DNA from: Photobacterium swingsii
GTDB lineage: Bacteria > Pseudomonadota > Gammaproteobacteria > Enterobacterales > Vibrionaceae
DNA: 64,000 nucleotides
Direction: 5' to 3'
NCBI RefSeq assembly: GCF_024346715.1
Contig: NZ_AP024852.1
Span: forward strand, 1,798,001 to 1,862,000
Part shown: positions 1 through 8,015 of the stretch, piece after piece
Numbering within the stretch: the first letter of the stretch is position 1
Layout of the letters: each line of letters begins with the position of its first letter
The notes under the pieces: model-generated
Databases searched by the model: none
The model's input: the letters and a program-made list of their open reading frames with translations, nothing else
What the model was told of the DNA's origin: nothing
Translations under genes and position numbers: made by a program

Positions 1-81
1 TTAGCGAGTCAGTTCGGTTTGACATCTAGCGACTTAGAACACAAGTCATATCGGGTTCTTTATTCAGAAAGTCTTACGGTA

Positions 82-204
82 TAACAAAGCCATCAATACA
101 GCGACTAATGTTCGGTATTCTAGGTCTGAACTGCAGCGGAGTTTTCGGGGGCTTCATCAACATTATTGGAATACGTTGTGGCACAGCTTATCTCAGGCGC
201 TATG
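82..204 (+). repeat. attC-like integron recombination site, degenerate
   Basis: The left part begins TAACAAAGCCATCAA and the right part reads CGTTGTGGCACAGC followed by CAGGCGCTATGTG. Recalled from memory, the Vibrio VCR-type attC begins TAACAAACGCCTCAAG and ends CGTTGTCAGC, then AGGCGGGCGTTATG. The order and spacing match, but the terminal core has a C where GTTA is expected, so it may be inactive. A short open frame overlapping it (108-293) is not believed. A covariance-model scan would settle this. Confidence 0.4.
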
Positions 205-289
205 TGATTTGTAGACAATTCAAGCATCTAAAGCTAAAATGCTGGCCCGCGGCTGCACATGAATTTCAGTCAATTTTAGAGATAATACG

Positions 290-721
290 ATGATTGTAGA
301 AAATGTGCTTCCTGAAAATTATGCAGAAATGCTTGATGTTTGGGAAAATTCAGTCCGAGCAACTCATGACTTCATAACAGAAGAAGATATTGAGTTTTTT
401 AAACCAATTATCATTGAGCAGGCTTTTCCTGCTGTCGAGTTAAGATGTGTAAAAAATGAAAGTGGTTCAATTTTAGGTTTCGTAGGTATTCATGATTCCA
501 AGGTTGAAATGCTGTTTATTTTAAATGAGGCGAGAGGACAAGGGGTTGGTAAAGTTCTACTGCAATACGCAATAGAGCAGTTAGGTGCAACCCAAGTCGA
601 TGTAAACGAACAAAATCCACAAGCAGTAGGCTTCTACGAGCATATGGGTTTTAACGTCGTTTCTCGTTCACCGCTTGATGATATGGGAAAACCTTTTCCA
701 ATTCTGCATATGACACGTTAA
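290..721 (+). CDS. GNAT acetyltransferase, YjaB-like
   Basis: A 143-residue single-domain GNAT N-acetyltransferase, expected to move an acetyl group from acetyl-CoA to an amine. The acetyl-CoA loop is visible as ARGQGVGKVLLQYA near residues 84-97. The early ATHDF segment and the later NEQNPQAVGFYEHMGF and DDMGKP segments closely resemble E. coli YjaB as I recall it, so it is probably a YjaB orthologue or paralogue; the substrate is unknown. The ATG at 290 follows AGAGATAATACG. It lies directly after an attC-like sequence and is followed by a hairpin terminator, as expected for a gene cassette. The GNAT family is certain; the YjaB link is inferred from motifs. Confidence 0.88.
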   Translation: MIVENVLPENYAEMLDVWENSVRATHDFITEEDIEFFKPIIIEQAFPAVELRCVKNESGSILGFVGIHDSKVEMLFILNEARGQGVGKVLLQYAIEQLGATQVDVNEQNPQAVGFYEHMGFNVVSRSPLDDMGKPFPILHMTR

Positions 722-752
722 AGCTCGGTTTGTCGTAACCAGTTTGCTAGAA

Positions 753-785
753 GAAACGCCCGAAGCTAATAACTTTGGGCGTTTC
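753..785 (+). terminator. intrinsic terminator-like hairpin after the YjaB-like gene
   Basis: GAAACGCCC and GGGCGTTTC form a 9-bp arm pair around a short AT-rich loop, 31 bases after the acetyltransferase stop. There is no long T run, so termination strength is uncertain. Confidence 0.5.
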
Positions 786-956
786 CGTATATGGCGAGGA
801 AAACCGCAAAATAACAACGATCGCGTCACAAATAGATTTAAGTTGTTTTGCATGTGTCAGAAGCCGTTGGTCAGTCTTCTTAAATACCGGATTACATCGC
901 ATAGCTGGTATCATAGTTACGTTAGCTGTTCTCGACAAAATTAAGCAAGGATGCAT

Positions 957-1376
957 ATGGAATATCAACTAGATATTGAGCCGTCAGATAATAATATCAA
1001 TGAAATACGTGATGGGTTAATCAAGCATAATACGCCATTTTTGGGCGGTATACCTAAGTCACAAGTAGGTTACTATGCTATCGAAGGCGAGAAGAAAGTA
1101 GGCGGTATTATTGCTGATATTTGGGGTAATTGGCTGCTTATTAAATTTCTATGGGTTGATGACTCAGTGAGGGGGAAGCAAGTAGGTAGTGAGTTGATCA
1201 AGTTGTTAGAAGCTCACGCAGTGTCTGAGGGATGCAAATCAGCGCTTGTTGATACTCTTAGCTTCCAAGCGAAGCCCTTCTATGAGAAGCAAGGTTACAA
1301 GTGCCAAATGGTTTTGGATAACTATCCGATGGATTCGAAACTTTCGTTTTTGACCAAAGCACTTGTTAAAGAGTAA
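957..1376 (+). CDS. GNAT family N-acetyltransferase
   Basis: A 139-residue GNAT acetyltransferase. The acetyl-CoA-binding segment is VRGKQVGSELIKLLEAHA, and the C-terminal KPFYEKQGYKC piece is the usual beta6-beta7 end of the fold. I chose ATG 957 rather than the in-frame ATG at 951 because AAGG at 947-950 is directly against 951 but six bases from 957. An attC-like site follows the stop within ten bases, so this gene is probably the payload of an integron cassette. The substrate cannot be predicted; GNAT proteins in such arrays include antibiotic and protein acetylases and toxin partners, and no antitoxin gene is seen here. Confidence 0.85.
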   Translation: MEYQLDIEPSDNNINEIRDGLIKHNTPFLGGIPKSQVGYYAIEGEKKVGGIIADIWGNWLLIKFLWVDDSVRGKQVGSELIKLLEAHAVSEGCKSALVDTLSFQAKPFYEKQGYKCQMVLDNYPMDSKLSFLTKALVKE

Positions 1377-1381
1377 ACAGC

Positions 1382-1503
1382 GAACAACGTGTTCAAGTGT
1401 GCTCGTAACGCACGGCATTTTTACTATACGTTGCATTAAGCGAGTAAGGTGGTTTACAGGCAAGCCCGTATTGCGTTGCTCACACCTAAATGCGACGTTA
1501 TGC
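1382..1503 (+). repeat. attC-like integron recombination site (VCR type)
   Basis: The left arm reads GAACAACGTGTTCAAG, then AACGCACGGCATTT. The middle carries AAGGTGGTTTAC, and the right arm is GCGTTGCTCACACCTAAATG ending GACGTTATGC. These blocks match, in order and spacing, the VCR blocks TTCAAG, AACGCGTGGCGTTT, GGTGGTTT, GCGTTGTCAGCCCCTTA and GCGTTATGC as I recall them. The outer parts also pair with each other (TGTTCAAGTGTG against CACACCTAAA), as expected for a folded attC hairpin. This is one of the two best examples in the window. Confidence 0.72.
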
Positions 1504-1516
1504 GAAGGAGAGCAAT

Positions 1517-2245
1517 ATGCATCTAGGTGTTCAGCTTTATGCTTTTGAAAAAGAACATATTTTAAATAAACCTGACTATATTTTCAGACATTTAGCTGAA
1601 ATGGGTTATCAAGCTATTGAAATGCCTTTCATGATGGATGTTCACCCATATACCAAGGAATATGGTTTACAGTATTCAGCGTTACATACTGGCCCTGATG
1701 CCCTAAAAGATTTACCAAGACTAATAAGTCACTTGCAGTTAAATGACTGTCAGAATTTATGTATTTCTGGCCCTTTAGCGTGGCATGACCGAAGTTTAGG
1801 TAACTTTCAAAAGACATGCGTATTTCTAAACGAGCAAGCAGCGTTATTGAAGCCTGAAGGTATCAAAATACATTATCACAATCATGATTTTGAATTTAAA
1901 TGTGCGGAAAACAAAGTTAGCCCTTTTGATATTCTATTGGAGCAACTCGATCCATCATTGATTCAATTATGTGTCGATACTGGCTGGCTCCACATGATTG
2001 GGTTAGATCCAGTTACGTTCCTGAAGCAATATCGAGATAGGATTTCATATGCTCATTTGAGGGACTTTCTTAATGGTAAGTCTGTTGCATTAGGTCAAGG
2101 TTCAGTTGACGTTGCTAGTATTGTCCATGAGCTAAGAGAGAATGCTTTACTTGAATGGTTAGTTGTAGAGCATGAACCTGAGCCTGCGGCACTTGAGAAG
2201 TTGTCTGTAAGTAGATCTTATCTTAAGACTAAGTTATTGCTGTAA
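1517..2245 (+). CDS. sugar phosphate isomerase/epimerase-like TIM barrel protein
   Basis: A 242-residue protein of the AP endonuclease 2 / xylose isomerase-like TIM-barrel superfamily, whose members isomerise or epimerise sugars using a divalent metal. The metal-binding pattern is visible: HYHNHDFEF, then CVDTGW, then YAHLRDF, and a C-terminal VVEHEP. The N-terminus (GVQLYAF and GYQAIEMPF) is the usual first two strands. ATG 1517 follows AAGGAGAG, a strong ribosome site; an upstream ATG at 1490 would sit inside the attC-like repeat. The last codons run into another attC-like sequence, so this may be a cassette gene. The substrate is unknown. Confidence 0.85.
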   Translation: MHLGVQLYAFEKEHILNKPDYIFRHLAEMGYQAIEMPFMMDVHPYTKEYGLQYSALHTGPDALKDLPRLISHLQLNDCQNLCISGPLAWHDRSLGNFQKTCVFLNEQAALLKPEGIKIHYHNHDFEFKCAENKVSPFDILLEQLDPSLIQLCVDTGWLHMIGLDPVTFLKQYRDRISYAHLRDFLNGKSVALGQGSVDVASIVHELRENALLEWLVVEHEPEPAALEKLSVSRSYLKTKLLL

Positions 2246-2341
2246 GCACTGGTTTCAATTCCCATAGGGTTCGGTTTACGGGTTAATCTGGCTTAGCTTT
2301 GGCTGTGTGGTCGCCTTGCTTACACCTAAATGCGTGTTAGT
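2215..2341 (+). repeat. attC-like site overlapping the end of the preceding gene
   Basis: The right end TTGCTTACACCTAAATGCG, then TGTTAG, is almost the same as the right end of the 1382-1503 site. Internally, GGTTTCAATTCCCAT resembles the VCR block GGCGTTTCCAGTCCCAT. The left arm appears to lie within the final codons of the isomerase-like gene (TCTTAAGAC and the following bases). The left part is clearly more degenerate than the right. Confidence 0.5.
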
Positions 2342-2361
2342 TTTATAACGAGGTACTTTCA

Positions 2362-3264
2362 ATGAGTCATTCAATATTTAGAAAAGATGGTACTGCCCAA
2401 GGGGTGGCGAAACAGCGCCTGATTGAAACACTGGCTCATGCAGATAAACGTATCATCAATGATCCTTATGCTGAGAGATTTGTTATAGGTGCCACTCTGA
2501 TAAAGCTGCTTGGGCATAAATTTAGCGTATGGCTTTCTGGAAAATTTGCGCCTGGTTTTCATGAACATCTAATTTCGCGAACTCGCTTTATTGATGAACA
2601 AGTAAAAGAGAGTGCTTCAGATGGTTTCGAGCAATACGTTATTCTTGGAGCTGGGTATGACTTAAGGCCTTATCGCTTAGACTTGCCATCCTCAATGAAG
2701 GTTTTTGAAGTAGATCAAATGGAAGTTCAGGCTAGGAAGCGCTCAAAACTTCCTCAAAATTTGCCTAACATTGATAATGTTACTTATGTGGATATTGATT
2801 TTAATCACCAGTCGTTGACTGAACAGCTTTTAGCTACGAGTTTTGATAAAAACAAGCGCACAATATTTACGCTTGAAGGTGTTTCTCAGTACATTAGTAA
2901 AGAGGCGCTTGCTTCGACAATAAAAGAGCTGTCAAAACTTACCCAAGGATCAAGCTCAACTTTCGTTATGTCTTATGTCAATGATTTAATAGAAAGTGAT
3001 CCTAAAGCGTGTTTTGGTGAAGGTTATCCAAGAGCCGCTGAACGAGCTGAAACAATACAGCGTTTATCCGCGAAGAGTGGTGAGCCTTGGGTATCATTCT
3101 ACAATGCCGAAGAAATCGAAGCGCTATTATCTCTTAATGGATTTACAGTAAAAGAAAACAGAACCTTGGCAGACCTGAATGATGTTTATTTTTCTCCTGC
3201 GGGGAGATCTATTCCTGAAGATCAGATCTTCAAATTGGAACATTTTGTCGTAGCGGAATCGTAG
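2362..3264 (+). CDS. class I SAM-dependent methyltransferase (TIGR00027/LCMT-like)
   Basis: A 300-residue protein of the leucine carboxyl methyltransferase-like group (TIGR00027 type). The SAM-binding core is visible: YVILGAGYDLRPYRL near residue 95, an acidic end of strand two (VFEVDQ), and FTLEGVSQYI as the post-core motif. These proteins methylate small molecules or carboxylates with S-adenosylmethionine in the cytoplasm; the substrate here is unknown. ATG 2362 follows AACGAGGTACTTTCA. It sits between an attC-like site and a SnoaL-like gene 68 bases downstream with no clear attC between, so the two could share a cassette or transcript. Confidence 0.88.
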   Translation: MSHSIFRKDGTAQGVAKQRLIETLAHADKRIINDPYAERFVIGATLIKLLGHKFSVWLSGKFAPGFHEHLISRTRFIDEQVKESASDGFEQYVILGAGYDLRPYRLDLPSSMKVFEVDQMEVQARKRSKLPQNLPNIDNVTYVDIDFNHQSLTEQLLATSFDKNKRTIFTLEGVSQYISKEALASTIKELSKLTQGSSSTFVMSYVNDLIESDPKACFGEGYPRAAERAETIQRLSAKSGEPWVSFYNAEEIEALLSLNGFTVKENRTLADLNDVYFSPAGRSIPEDQIFKLEHFVVAES

Positions 3265-3331
3265 TATGTTGCAATCTCAATAAAAATCGAACATATTGAA
3301 ATTTGGTTATTTTTCAATAGGTCAGGTTGTT

Positions 3332-3688
3332 ATGGAACCGAAGCAAATTGTTCAGAAGTGGGTTGAAGCTTTTAACAAAGGCGATGCGGACGAAATCGCA
3401 GAATTTTACAGTGAAGATGCAGTTAATCATCAAGTTGCCAACGAACCGGTTGTTGGTAAAAAAGCCATAAAACAGATGTTTGCGGATGAGTTTGCAGCGG
3501 CTGAGATGGTTTGTATTGTTGAAAATATTTTCCAGGATAGTCAGTGGGCGATATTGGAGTGGAAAGATCCAATCGGGTTACGTGGCTGTGGTTTTTTCCA
3601 GTTTGAAAATGGCGTTATTGTTTTTCAAAGAGGCTACTGGGATAAGCTTAGTTTCTTACAAGCCCATAATCTTCCTATACCTAGCTAA
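3332..3688 (+). CDS. SnoaL-like / NTF2-fold protein
   Basis: A 118-residue protein of the NTF2-like superfamily (SnoaL-like polyketide cyclase or steroid isomerase fold). It shows the typical opening, an IVQKWVEAFNKGDADEIAEFY helix with AVNHQVANEPVVGKKAI after it, and a cone-shaped beta-sheet C-terminus. Many members are small-molecule isomerases or hydratases, but fold membership alone does not give a reaction. ATG 3332 has AGG seven bases upstream; the earlier TTG at 3298 lacks a better ribosome site. The stop codon abuts an attC-like site, so this is a likely cassette gene. Confidence 0.82.
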   Translation: MEPKQIVQKWVEAFNKGDADEIAEFYSEDAVNHQVANEPVVGKKAIKQMFADEFAAAEMVCIVENIFQDSQWAILEWKDPIGLRGCGFFQFENGVIVFQRGYWDKLSFLQAHNLPIPS

Positions 3689-3806
3689 CACAGGCATGTA
3701 TTTACTAGTGACTCCCAACATTTGGTGTTCTCATTCCATCGTTGGGGCATAGAGTCATATCCGGGGTTGTTAGTCTGCGTTGCTCTTTCCCTAATACCGG
3801 CGTTAG
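3684..3806 (+). repeat. attC-like integron recombination site (VCR type)
   Basis: The left end CTAACACAGG is followed by GACTCCCAACATTTGGTG and TTCTCATTCCATCG. The right end reads GTCTGCGTTGCTC, CCCTAATACCGG and CGTTAG. Each block aligns in order with the recalled VCR (TAACAAACG, GACTGTCAACGCGTGGCG, TTTCCAGTCCCATTG, TATGCGTTGTCAGCCCC, GGCGTTA). It starts at the stop of the SnoaL-like gene and ends 16 bases before the next start codon, the usual cassette layout. Confidence 0.72.
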
Positions 3807-3822
3807 TTTCACGGAGGAAATT

Positions 3823-4719
3823 ATGGCCAATCAAAAATTGTTAGATCAAGCGCTTCATTGCGGAGCAATAATACATCAACCTCATGCTTTGAAAGCATTC
3901 CTATCTGCACAATACCTTGCGGAGTATTTGGGAGAAAGCAATGCTCTCTTTTCACATACATCGACGTTGATGAAGGATGACGCCATTTGGGTTTTACAGA
4001 CATATGCAGAATCTGTAAAAGCGCCACCATTGCCGGAATTTCGTATTCATAGGGTGCTGGAGCGTGGTGTTTATCCTGCTTCATACCAAGCTATTTTTCA
4101 GTGGCATCAAAGCAAAGGCTTTCAGGATATTTTTGAACATTTCGCACATAAAGCATCATTGAACAATGAGTACTTATCGCATAATGTGACAATATTGCTT
4201 GCAATGAATAGTGTTTATCAGCAATTAAGTAAGCAGCAGATTCCAACATTCTTAAATCGCTTTACTGAATTTGTTACGTCTACCTTCTCAAATACTGACG
4301 AGAAGAGCTTGCCACATGTAAAGGTAAGCGTTAAAACCGTATTGGCTTCTTGTATCAAACAGTTTGGCTTTTTTGGGCATAACCTTATAACGTTGGCATG
4401 GTTGTTACGTTGCAAAAATCAATTATCAGTCCCTCAATATGAAGCGATGCTGTCAAACCTTCAGCATCAAGCGAATAGCCCCTTAGAAGACCCAGAAGAT
4501 AATGTTGATCTACTGATTTGGCAGCAATGTGAGTCGGAACCAAGTAAAGAAATATTTGTCCAGCGAATAAATAATTTAGTGTTTAATTACACCTCAAATT
4601 TACACCAAATTACGCTTGCTGATGCTTTATGCTTACTACAGAGCGAATTTTCAGAGCATACCGCAGATTTTAGCAAAATAGCTCAATATCAATGCCTTAT
4701 GCTAGAGAAGTGCCGCTAA
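3823..4719 (+). CDS. hypothetical helical protein, possible cassette gene
   Basis: A 298-residue protein that I do not recognise. It appears soluble and mostly alpha-helical, with no signal peptide or membrane span. Notable pieces are an HRVLERGVYPASYQAIF segment near residues 75-91 and GFFGHNLITLAWLLRC near residues 188-203, where the histidine within GHNLI could be functional; questin-oxidase-like proteins have a vaguely similar GH segment, but I cannot support that assignment. ATG 3823 follows ACGGAGGAAATT, a strong ribosome site; an upstream start at 3742 would lie within the attC-like repeat. Its position right after an attC site suggests a cassette. Confidence 0.75.
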   Translation: MANQKLLDQALHCGAIIHQPHALKAFLSAQYLAEYLGESNALFSHTSTLMKDDAIWVLQTYAESVKAPPLPEFRIHRVLERGVYPASYQAIFQWHQSKGFQDIFEHFAHKASLNNEYLSHNVTILLAMNSVYQQLSKQQIPTFLNRFTEFVTSTFSNTDEKSLPHVKVSVKTVLASCIKQFGFFGHNLITLAWLLRCKNQLSVPQYEAMLSNLQHQANSPLEDPEDNVDLLIWQQCESEPSKEIFVQRINNLVFNYTSNLHQITLADALCLLQSEFSEHTADFSKIAQYQCLMLEKCR

Positions 4720-4868
4720 AAAATGACTATGACAGCGTGGCAAATGTTCGTTGTGTTTTATGTTAATTCGCATCAAAACAGATAGAGTAATATTATTTGT
4801 TGTTTGTCATATCAATGAATACTCAATTAGTTAAGATAACAGAAGTTTTTATAATCAGTTGGTGAGTT

Positions 4869-5213
4869 ATGATTGCTGTAATCTTCGAAGTTCAAGTCGC
4901 GGAAGGTAAAACTTCAGAATACACTGATATTGCAAACGAAATTAAACCATTACTTTCGGAAATTGAAGGCTTTATTTCAATAGAGCGTTTCCAAAGCCTT
5001 ACTAACGAGGGGAAGGTTCTTTCTCTGTCATTTTGGCGCGATGAAGAGTCTATTCAAGAATGGCGCCGCCTAGAAAGGCACAGATTCGCACAATCTAAAG
5101 GTCGAAGCAGTGTTTTTGAAAACTACAGATTGAGAGTGGCTGGCGTTATTCGGGACTATGGCATGGATGAACGCTCTGAAGCCCCAAGGGATAGCATCGA
5201 AGCACACGGCTAG
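4869..5213 (+). CDS. antibiotic biosynthesis monooxygenase (ABM) family protein
   Basis: A 114-residue dimeric alpha+beta barrel (ferredoxin-like) protein of the ABM family. The diagnostic N-terminal strand MIAVIFEVQV, the SEIEGFISIERF segment and LSLSFWRDEESIQEWR match the family, which includes quinol monooxygenases and heme-degrading or uncharacterised enzymes. It lacks the heme-ligand pattern I would need for IsdG-type activity, so function is open. The C-terminal 15 residues are charged and probably disordered. ATG 4869 follows TTGGTGAGTT. A VCR-like half site and hairpin lie just downstream. Confidence 0.8.
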   Translation: MIAVIFEVQVAEGKTSEYTDIANEIKPLLSEIEGFISIERFQSLTNEGKVLSLSFWRDEESIQEWRRLERHRFAQSKGRSSVFENYRLRVAGVIRDYGMDERSEAPRDSIEAHG

Positions 5214-5230
5214 GCATTTATATTAGAAAT

Positions 5231-5263
5231 TATTCAAGACGAGCACTTAACGCGTGGCATTTA
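5231..5263 (+). repeat. partial attC-like sequence (left half)
   Basis: TATTCAAGACGAGCACTTAA followed by CGCGTGGCATTT resembles the left half of a VCR-type attC (TCAAGAGGGACTGTCAA, then CGCGTGGCGTTT). No right half follows, so it looks like a decayed or truncated site 18 bases after the ABM gene. It partly overlaps a hairpin. Confidence 0.45.
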
Positions 5264-5277
5264 TGCTACGCGTTTTG
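5249..5277 (+). terminator. intrinsic terminator-like hairpin after the ABM gene
   Basis: AACGCGTGGCAT and ATGCTACGCGTT can form a 12-bp stem (one G-U pair region) with a two-base gap, followed by TTGTG. It may be a real terminator or simply the folded remnant of the attC arm it overlaps. Confidence 0.5.
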
Positions 5278-5404
5278 TGTATTTTGCTGCCATAGTGGAG
5301 GATATTTGATTTTCGGTGTTATATTTTTATCTCTGGTATGATTTGCTACCTTTATTTTTTAGTATAAATTGATGTCTAATAATTTATAACTATATGAAAT
5401 TAAA

Positions 5405-6058
5405 ATGAATAAAGAAGCTACAATTGCAGGGCAGGCTGTTTACTCGAAAAAAGTACTCTCCGTATATGATTTTTGGGTTTTAGGGGTGTCAAATAACTAT
5501 TTTTGGAAATGCCCAACGAAACTCATTAGTGCACAATTCTCAATGCTAGTTTCACCTAATCACTTAGATGTTGGTGTTGGCTCTGGTTACTATCTTAAGA
5601 ACTTTCTCCCTCAAACTACAAAACGTATCGCTCTGCTAGATTTGAATCAAAATAGCCTTGATACAACATCAAAGGCCATTAGTCATTTTCAACCTGAAGT
5701 GTACTGTGGTGATGTGCTTGAGCCTATTGAATTAAGCGGCGAAAAGTTTGACTCAATAAGTGTGAATTATTTACTTCATTGCTTACCTGGAAACTTAATT
5801 GAGAAAGGCATTATGTTCAAGCATCTAAAAAGTCACTTGAACCAGGGAGGGGTAGTGTTTGGTAGTACAATTTTAGGTAAGGGTACGAAGCTGAATATTT
5901 TCGCTAAAAAATTGATGGCTGTTTACAATAAAAAAGGGATATTTAGTAACCACAATGATGATTTAGATTCATTAGTGGCATCATTGAATGAGCACTTTAC
6001 TGATGTAAAAGTGGAAGTGGTAGGCTGTGTTGCCTTGTTTTCTGCTAAGAAAATATAA
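5405..6058 (+). CDS. class I SAM-dependent methyltransferase
   Basis: A 217-residue Rossmann-fold methyltransferase. The glycine-rich SAM loop is HLDVGVGSGYYLKNFL near residues 53-68, the acidic second strand is ALLDLNQNSL, and motif III/IV is FDSISVNYLLHCLPG near residue 117. The segment after it (GGVVFGSTILGKG) is typical of small-molecule methyltransferases of this size. The substrate is unknown. ATG 5405 has only a weak upstream purine stretch, but the frame and homology pattern begin here. A terminator-like hairpin follows. It is part of the accessory run on the + strand. Confidence 0.82.
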   Translation: MNKEATIAGQAVYSKKVLSVYDFWVLGVSNNYFWKCPTKLISAQFSMLVSPNHLDVGVGSGYYLKNFLPQTTKRIALLDLNQNSLDTTSKAISHFQPEVYCGDVLEPIELSGEKFDSISVNYLLHCLPGNLIEKGIMFKHLKSHLNQGGVVFGSTILGKGTKLNIFAKKLMAVYNKKGIFSNHNDDLDSLVASLNEHFTDVKVEVVGCVALFSAKKI

Positions 6059-6081
6059 CGTAAGCACCAATGCGATTCACT

Positions 6082-6117
6082 ACACTCGGCAATTTAGGTT
6101 GTCGGGTGTTTTTGTTT
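6082..6117 (+). terminator. intrinsic terminator after the methyltransferase
   Basis: ACACTCGGCAA pairs with TTGTCGGGTGT (11 bp including G-U pairs) around a TTTAGG loop, followed by a T-rich tail TTTTGTTTT. Confidence 0.65.
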
Positions 6118-6240
6118 TAAGGCATTCATTTACGGCTTATAGTGTAAAGTAGTTGTGGTTAAGTTACCGCATGATATTTTCACTATATGTTGGCTTAAGT
6201 GATTTGGTGGTTTTGTTTGATTAAAAAGTAAAGGAATACT

Positions 6241-7278
6241 ATGAACGACAAGGAATTATTAGGTACGGATTTACCTATCATTCAGGCCCCAATGGCAGGT
6301 GTTCAAGGCAGTGCTTTGGCTATTGCTGTTAGTGAAGCTGGAGGGTTAGGTTCTTTACCCTGTGGCATGCTGAGTACGGAAAAAATCATTAGTGAAATTG
6401 AGTTAATTAAAGCGGCAACATGCAATCCGTATAATCTGAATTTTTTCTGCCATGAGCCTAGTCCTTATGACGAAAATCGCCAAGCGATGTGGCGAAAGAC
6501 ACTCCAGCCTTATTTTACTGAGTTAGGCGTTAAAATAGACCTTACCGCGGGTAGTAATAGGGTGCCTTTTAGCCATGATATTGCTGACGCGATTGAACCT
6601 TTTTCCCCCGAATTTATTAGCTTTCACTTTGGGTTGCCAGACAAAGATTTATTGCAGCGTGTGAAAAGTTGGGGAACAAAGGTTGTATCCTCTGCGACGA
6701 CTGTTGAAGAAGCAATCTGGTTAGAGTCGAGAGGTGTGCACGGGATCATCGCTCAAGGACTCGAAGCTGGTGGGCATAGAGGAATGTTCCTCTCTAATCA
6801 GATTTCAACTCAAATGGGGCTAGCCTCGCTTATTTCTCAGGTTGTTAATCGCGTTAATATTCCCGTGATAGCCGCAGGGGGTATAAGTGACAGAAAGGAC
6901 GTGAATGCTTGCCTGCAAATGGGTGCAAGCGCAGTACAAGTTGGAACGTCATATTTATTATGCACAGAAGCTGAAACACCGAAAATGCATAGGTTAGCAT
7001 TAAAGAGTGACAAGTCATCACACACGGCTTTAACGAATATATTTTCTGGTAAGCCTGCTCGGGGTATCGTGAATCGTGTCATGGACGAACTTGGTTATAT
7101 GAGTGCCTTTGCTCCTGAATTTCCGTTCGCTTCAATTGAAATGTCGCAATTACGTCATAGAGCCGAAAAACTCGGAATGGATGGCTTTTCTCCGTTATGG
7201 TGTGGTCAGAATACTCTAGGGTGCAAAGAGATTTCCGCAAAAGCACTCACGCTTCAGCTGGCAGGAAAGAGCGAGTAA
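6241..7278 (+). CDS. nitronate monooxygenase-like FMN enzyme
   Basis: A 345-residue flavoprotein of the nitronate monooxygenase / 2-nitropropane dioxygenase family, which oxidises alkyl nitronates (natural examples include propionate 3-nitronate) using FMN and oxygen. Family signatures are visible: IIQAPMAGVQGS at the start, EAGGLGSLPCG, the HGIIAQGLEAGGHRG motif near residue 180 containing the catalytic-type histidine, IPVIAAGGISD, and MGASAVQVGTSYLLC in the phosphate-binding region. Length is normal. ATG 6241 follows AAAGGAATACT. The genomic role is probably detoxification; no partner gene is nearby. Confidence 0.9.
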   Translation: MNDKELLGTDLPIIQAPMAGVQGSALAIAVSEAGGLGSLPCGMLSTEKIISEIELIKAATCNPYNLNFFCHEPSPYDENRQAMWRKTLQPYFTELGVKIDLTAGSNRVPFSHDIADAIEPFSPEFISFHFGLPDKDLLQRVKSWGTKVVSSATTVEEAIWLESRGVHGIIAQGLEAGGHRGMFLSNQISTQMGLASLISQVVNRVNIPVIAAGGISDRKDVNACLQMGASAVQVGTSYLLCTEAETPKMHRLALKSDKSSHTALTNIFSGKPARGIVNRVMDELGYMSAFAPEFPFASIEMSQLRHRAEKLGMDGFSPLWCGQNTLGCKEISAKALTLQLAGKSE

Positions 7279-7404
7279 GTGACGATGGCGTTGATAGCTA
7301 TTCAAATTACGACATGGATCTTGTAATGATTGTATACAGCGATTTGTAATCAGGCGGTTATGTGTGCATGTCTTAATCACGCGCACAATAGACTGCAGAG
7401 TATG

Positions 7405-7500
7405 AATTCAACGTCTGGCATTTATATATTTATCTTGGATTTGGTATTCATGGCGTAATAGTTGAAGAGTGCGTGTAGTCGCGCCTAGTTGATACCTTGA
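7405..7500 (+). repeat. possible decayed attC-like sequence
   Basis: TTCAACGTCTGGCATTTAT near 7408 resembles the VCR block GTCAACGCGTGGCGTTT, and AGTGCGTGTAGTCGCGCCTAG near 7470 weakly resembles TATGCGTTGTCAGCCCCTTA. Similarity is low and may be chance. Confidence 0.25.
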
Positions 7501-7529
7501 TATACGCTAAACGTGCTTGGAGTCTATAA

Positions 7530-7868
7530 ATGGAATTAACCTGTCATTGCAAGAATGTGGTTCTAAAACTGGAATTTATTCCTACCGAAGTGGGCGAGTG
7601 CAACTGCTCTATTTGTCGTCGTTACGCTACGGCTTGGTCATACTTTACCCCTGAACAAGTTCTAATCAACTATGAAGAGCCAACCGTGTTTTATTGTTGG
7701 GGAGATCAAGAAGTTGAGTTTCATCGCTGTGATCTTTGCGGTTGTGTGACACACTATATAACCACAGAAAAGTGCTCTGAAAGTATCTTGGCCGTCAATA
7801 TGAGAATGGCCGATGCAAGCACTCTGTCGTCTATTCCTACCAGAAAGATAAATGGTGCATCATACTGA
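7530..7868 (+). CDS. GFA family zinc-binding protein
   Basis: A 112-residue protein of the GFA (glutathione-dependent formaldehyde-activating enzyme-like) fold. The zinc ligands are visible: CHC at residues 5-7, the paired GECNCSICRRY in the first third, and CDLCGC near residue 70. The family is named for a disputed formaldehyde role; most members, including this one, have no proven reaction. It is shorter than the other two GFA proteins in the window, ending soon after the second strand bundle. ATG 7530 follows TTGGAGTCTATAA. It lies in the cassette-like run. Confidence 0.85.
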   Translation: MELTCHCKNVVLKLEFIPTEVGECNCSICRRYATAWSYFTPEQVLINYEEPTVFYCWGDQEVEFHRCDLCGCVTHYITTEKCSESILAVNMRMADASTLSSIPTRKINGASY

Positions 7869-8015
7869 TTTTTTCTCGTCAACGGCTCTGCTGGATGCCT
7901 GTGAAGTTATGCGCGGTTGGAAAGTTAGTCGTCAGTACTTTAAGCACGGTATTCGCAGGTATTTATCTTTGTGGGGAGGCCCACCAATCTCAAGATATTA
8001 CATTTAGAGGTAACA

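Noticed and set aside
108..293. 61-residue open frame upstream of the YjaB-like gene
   Set aside because: It lies across the attC-like sequence, has no ribosome site and reads as non-protein-like. It is most likely a chance frame.
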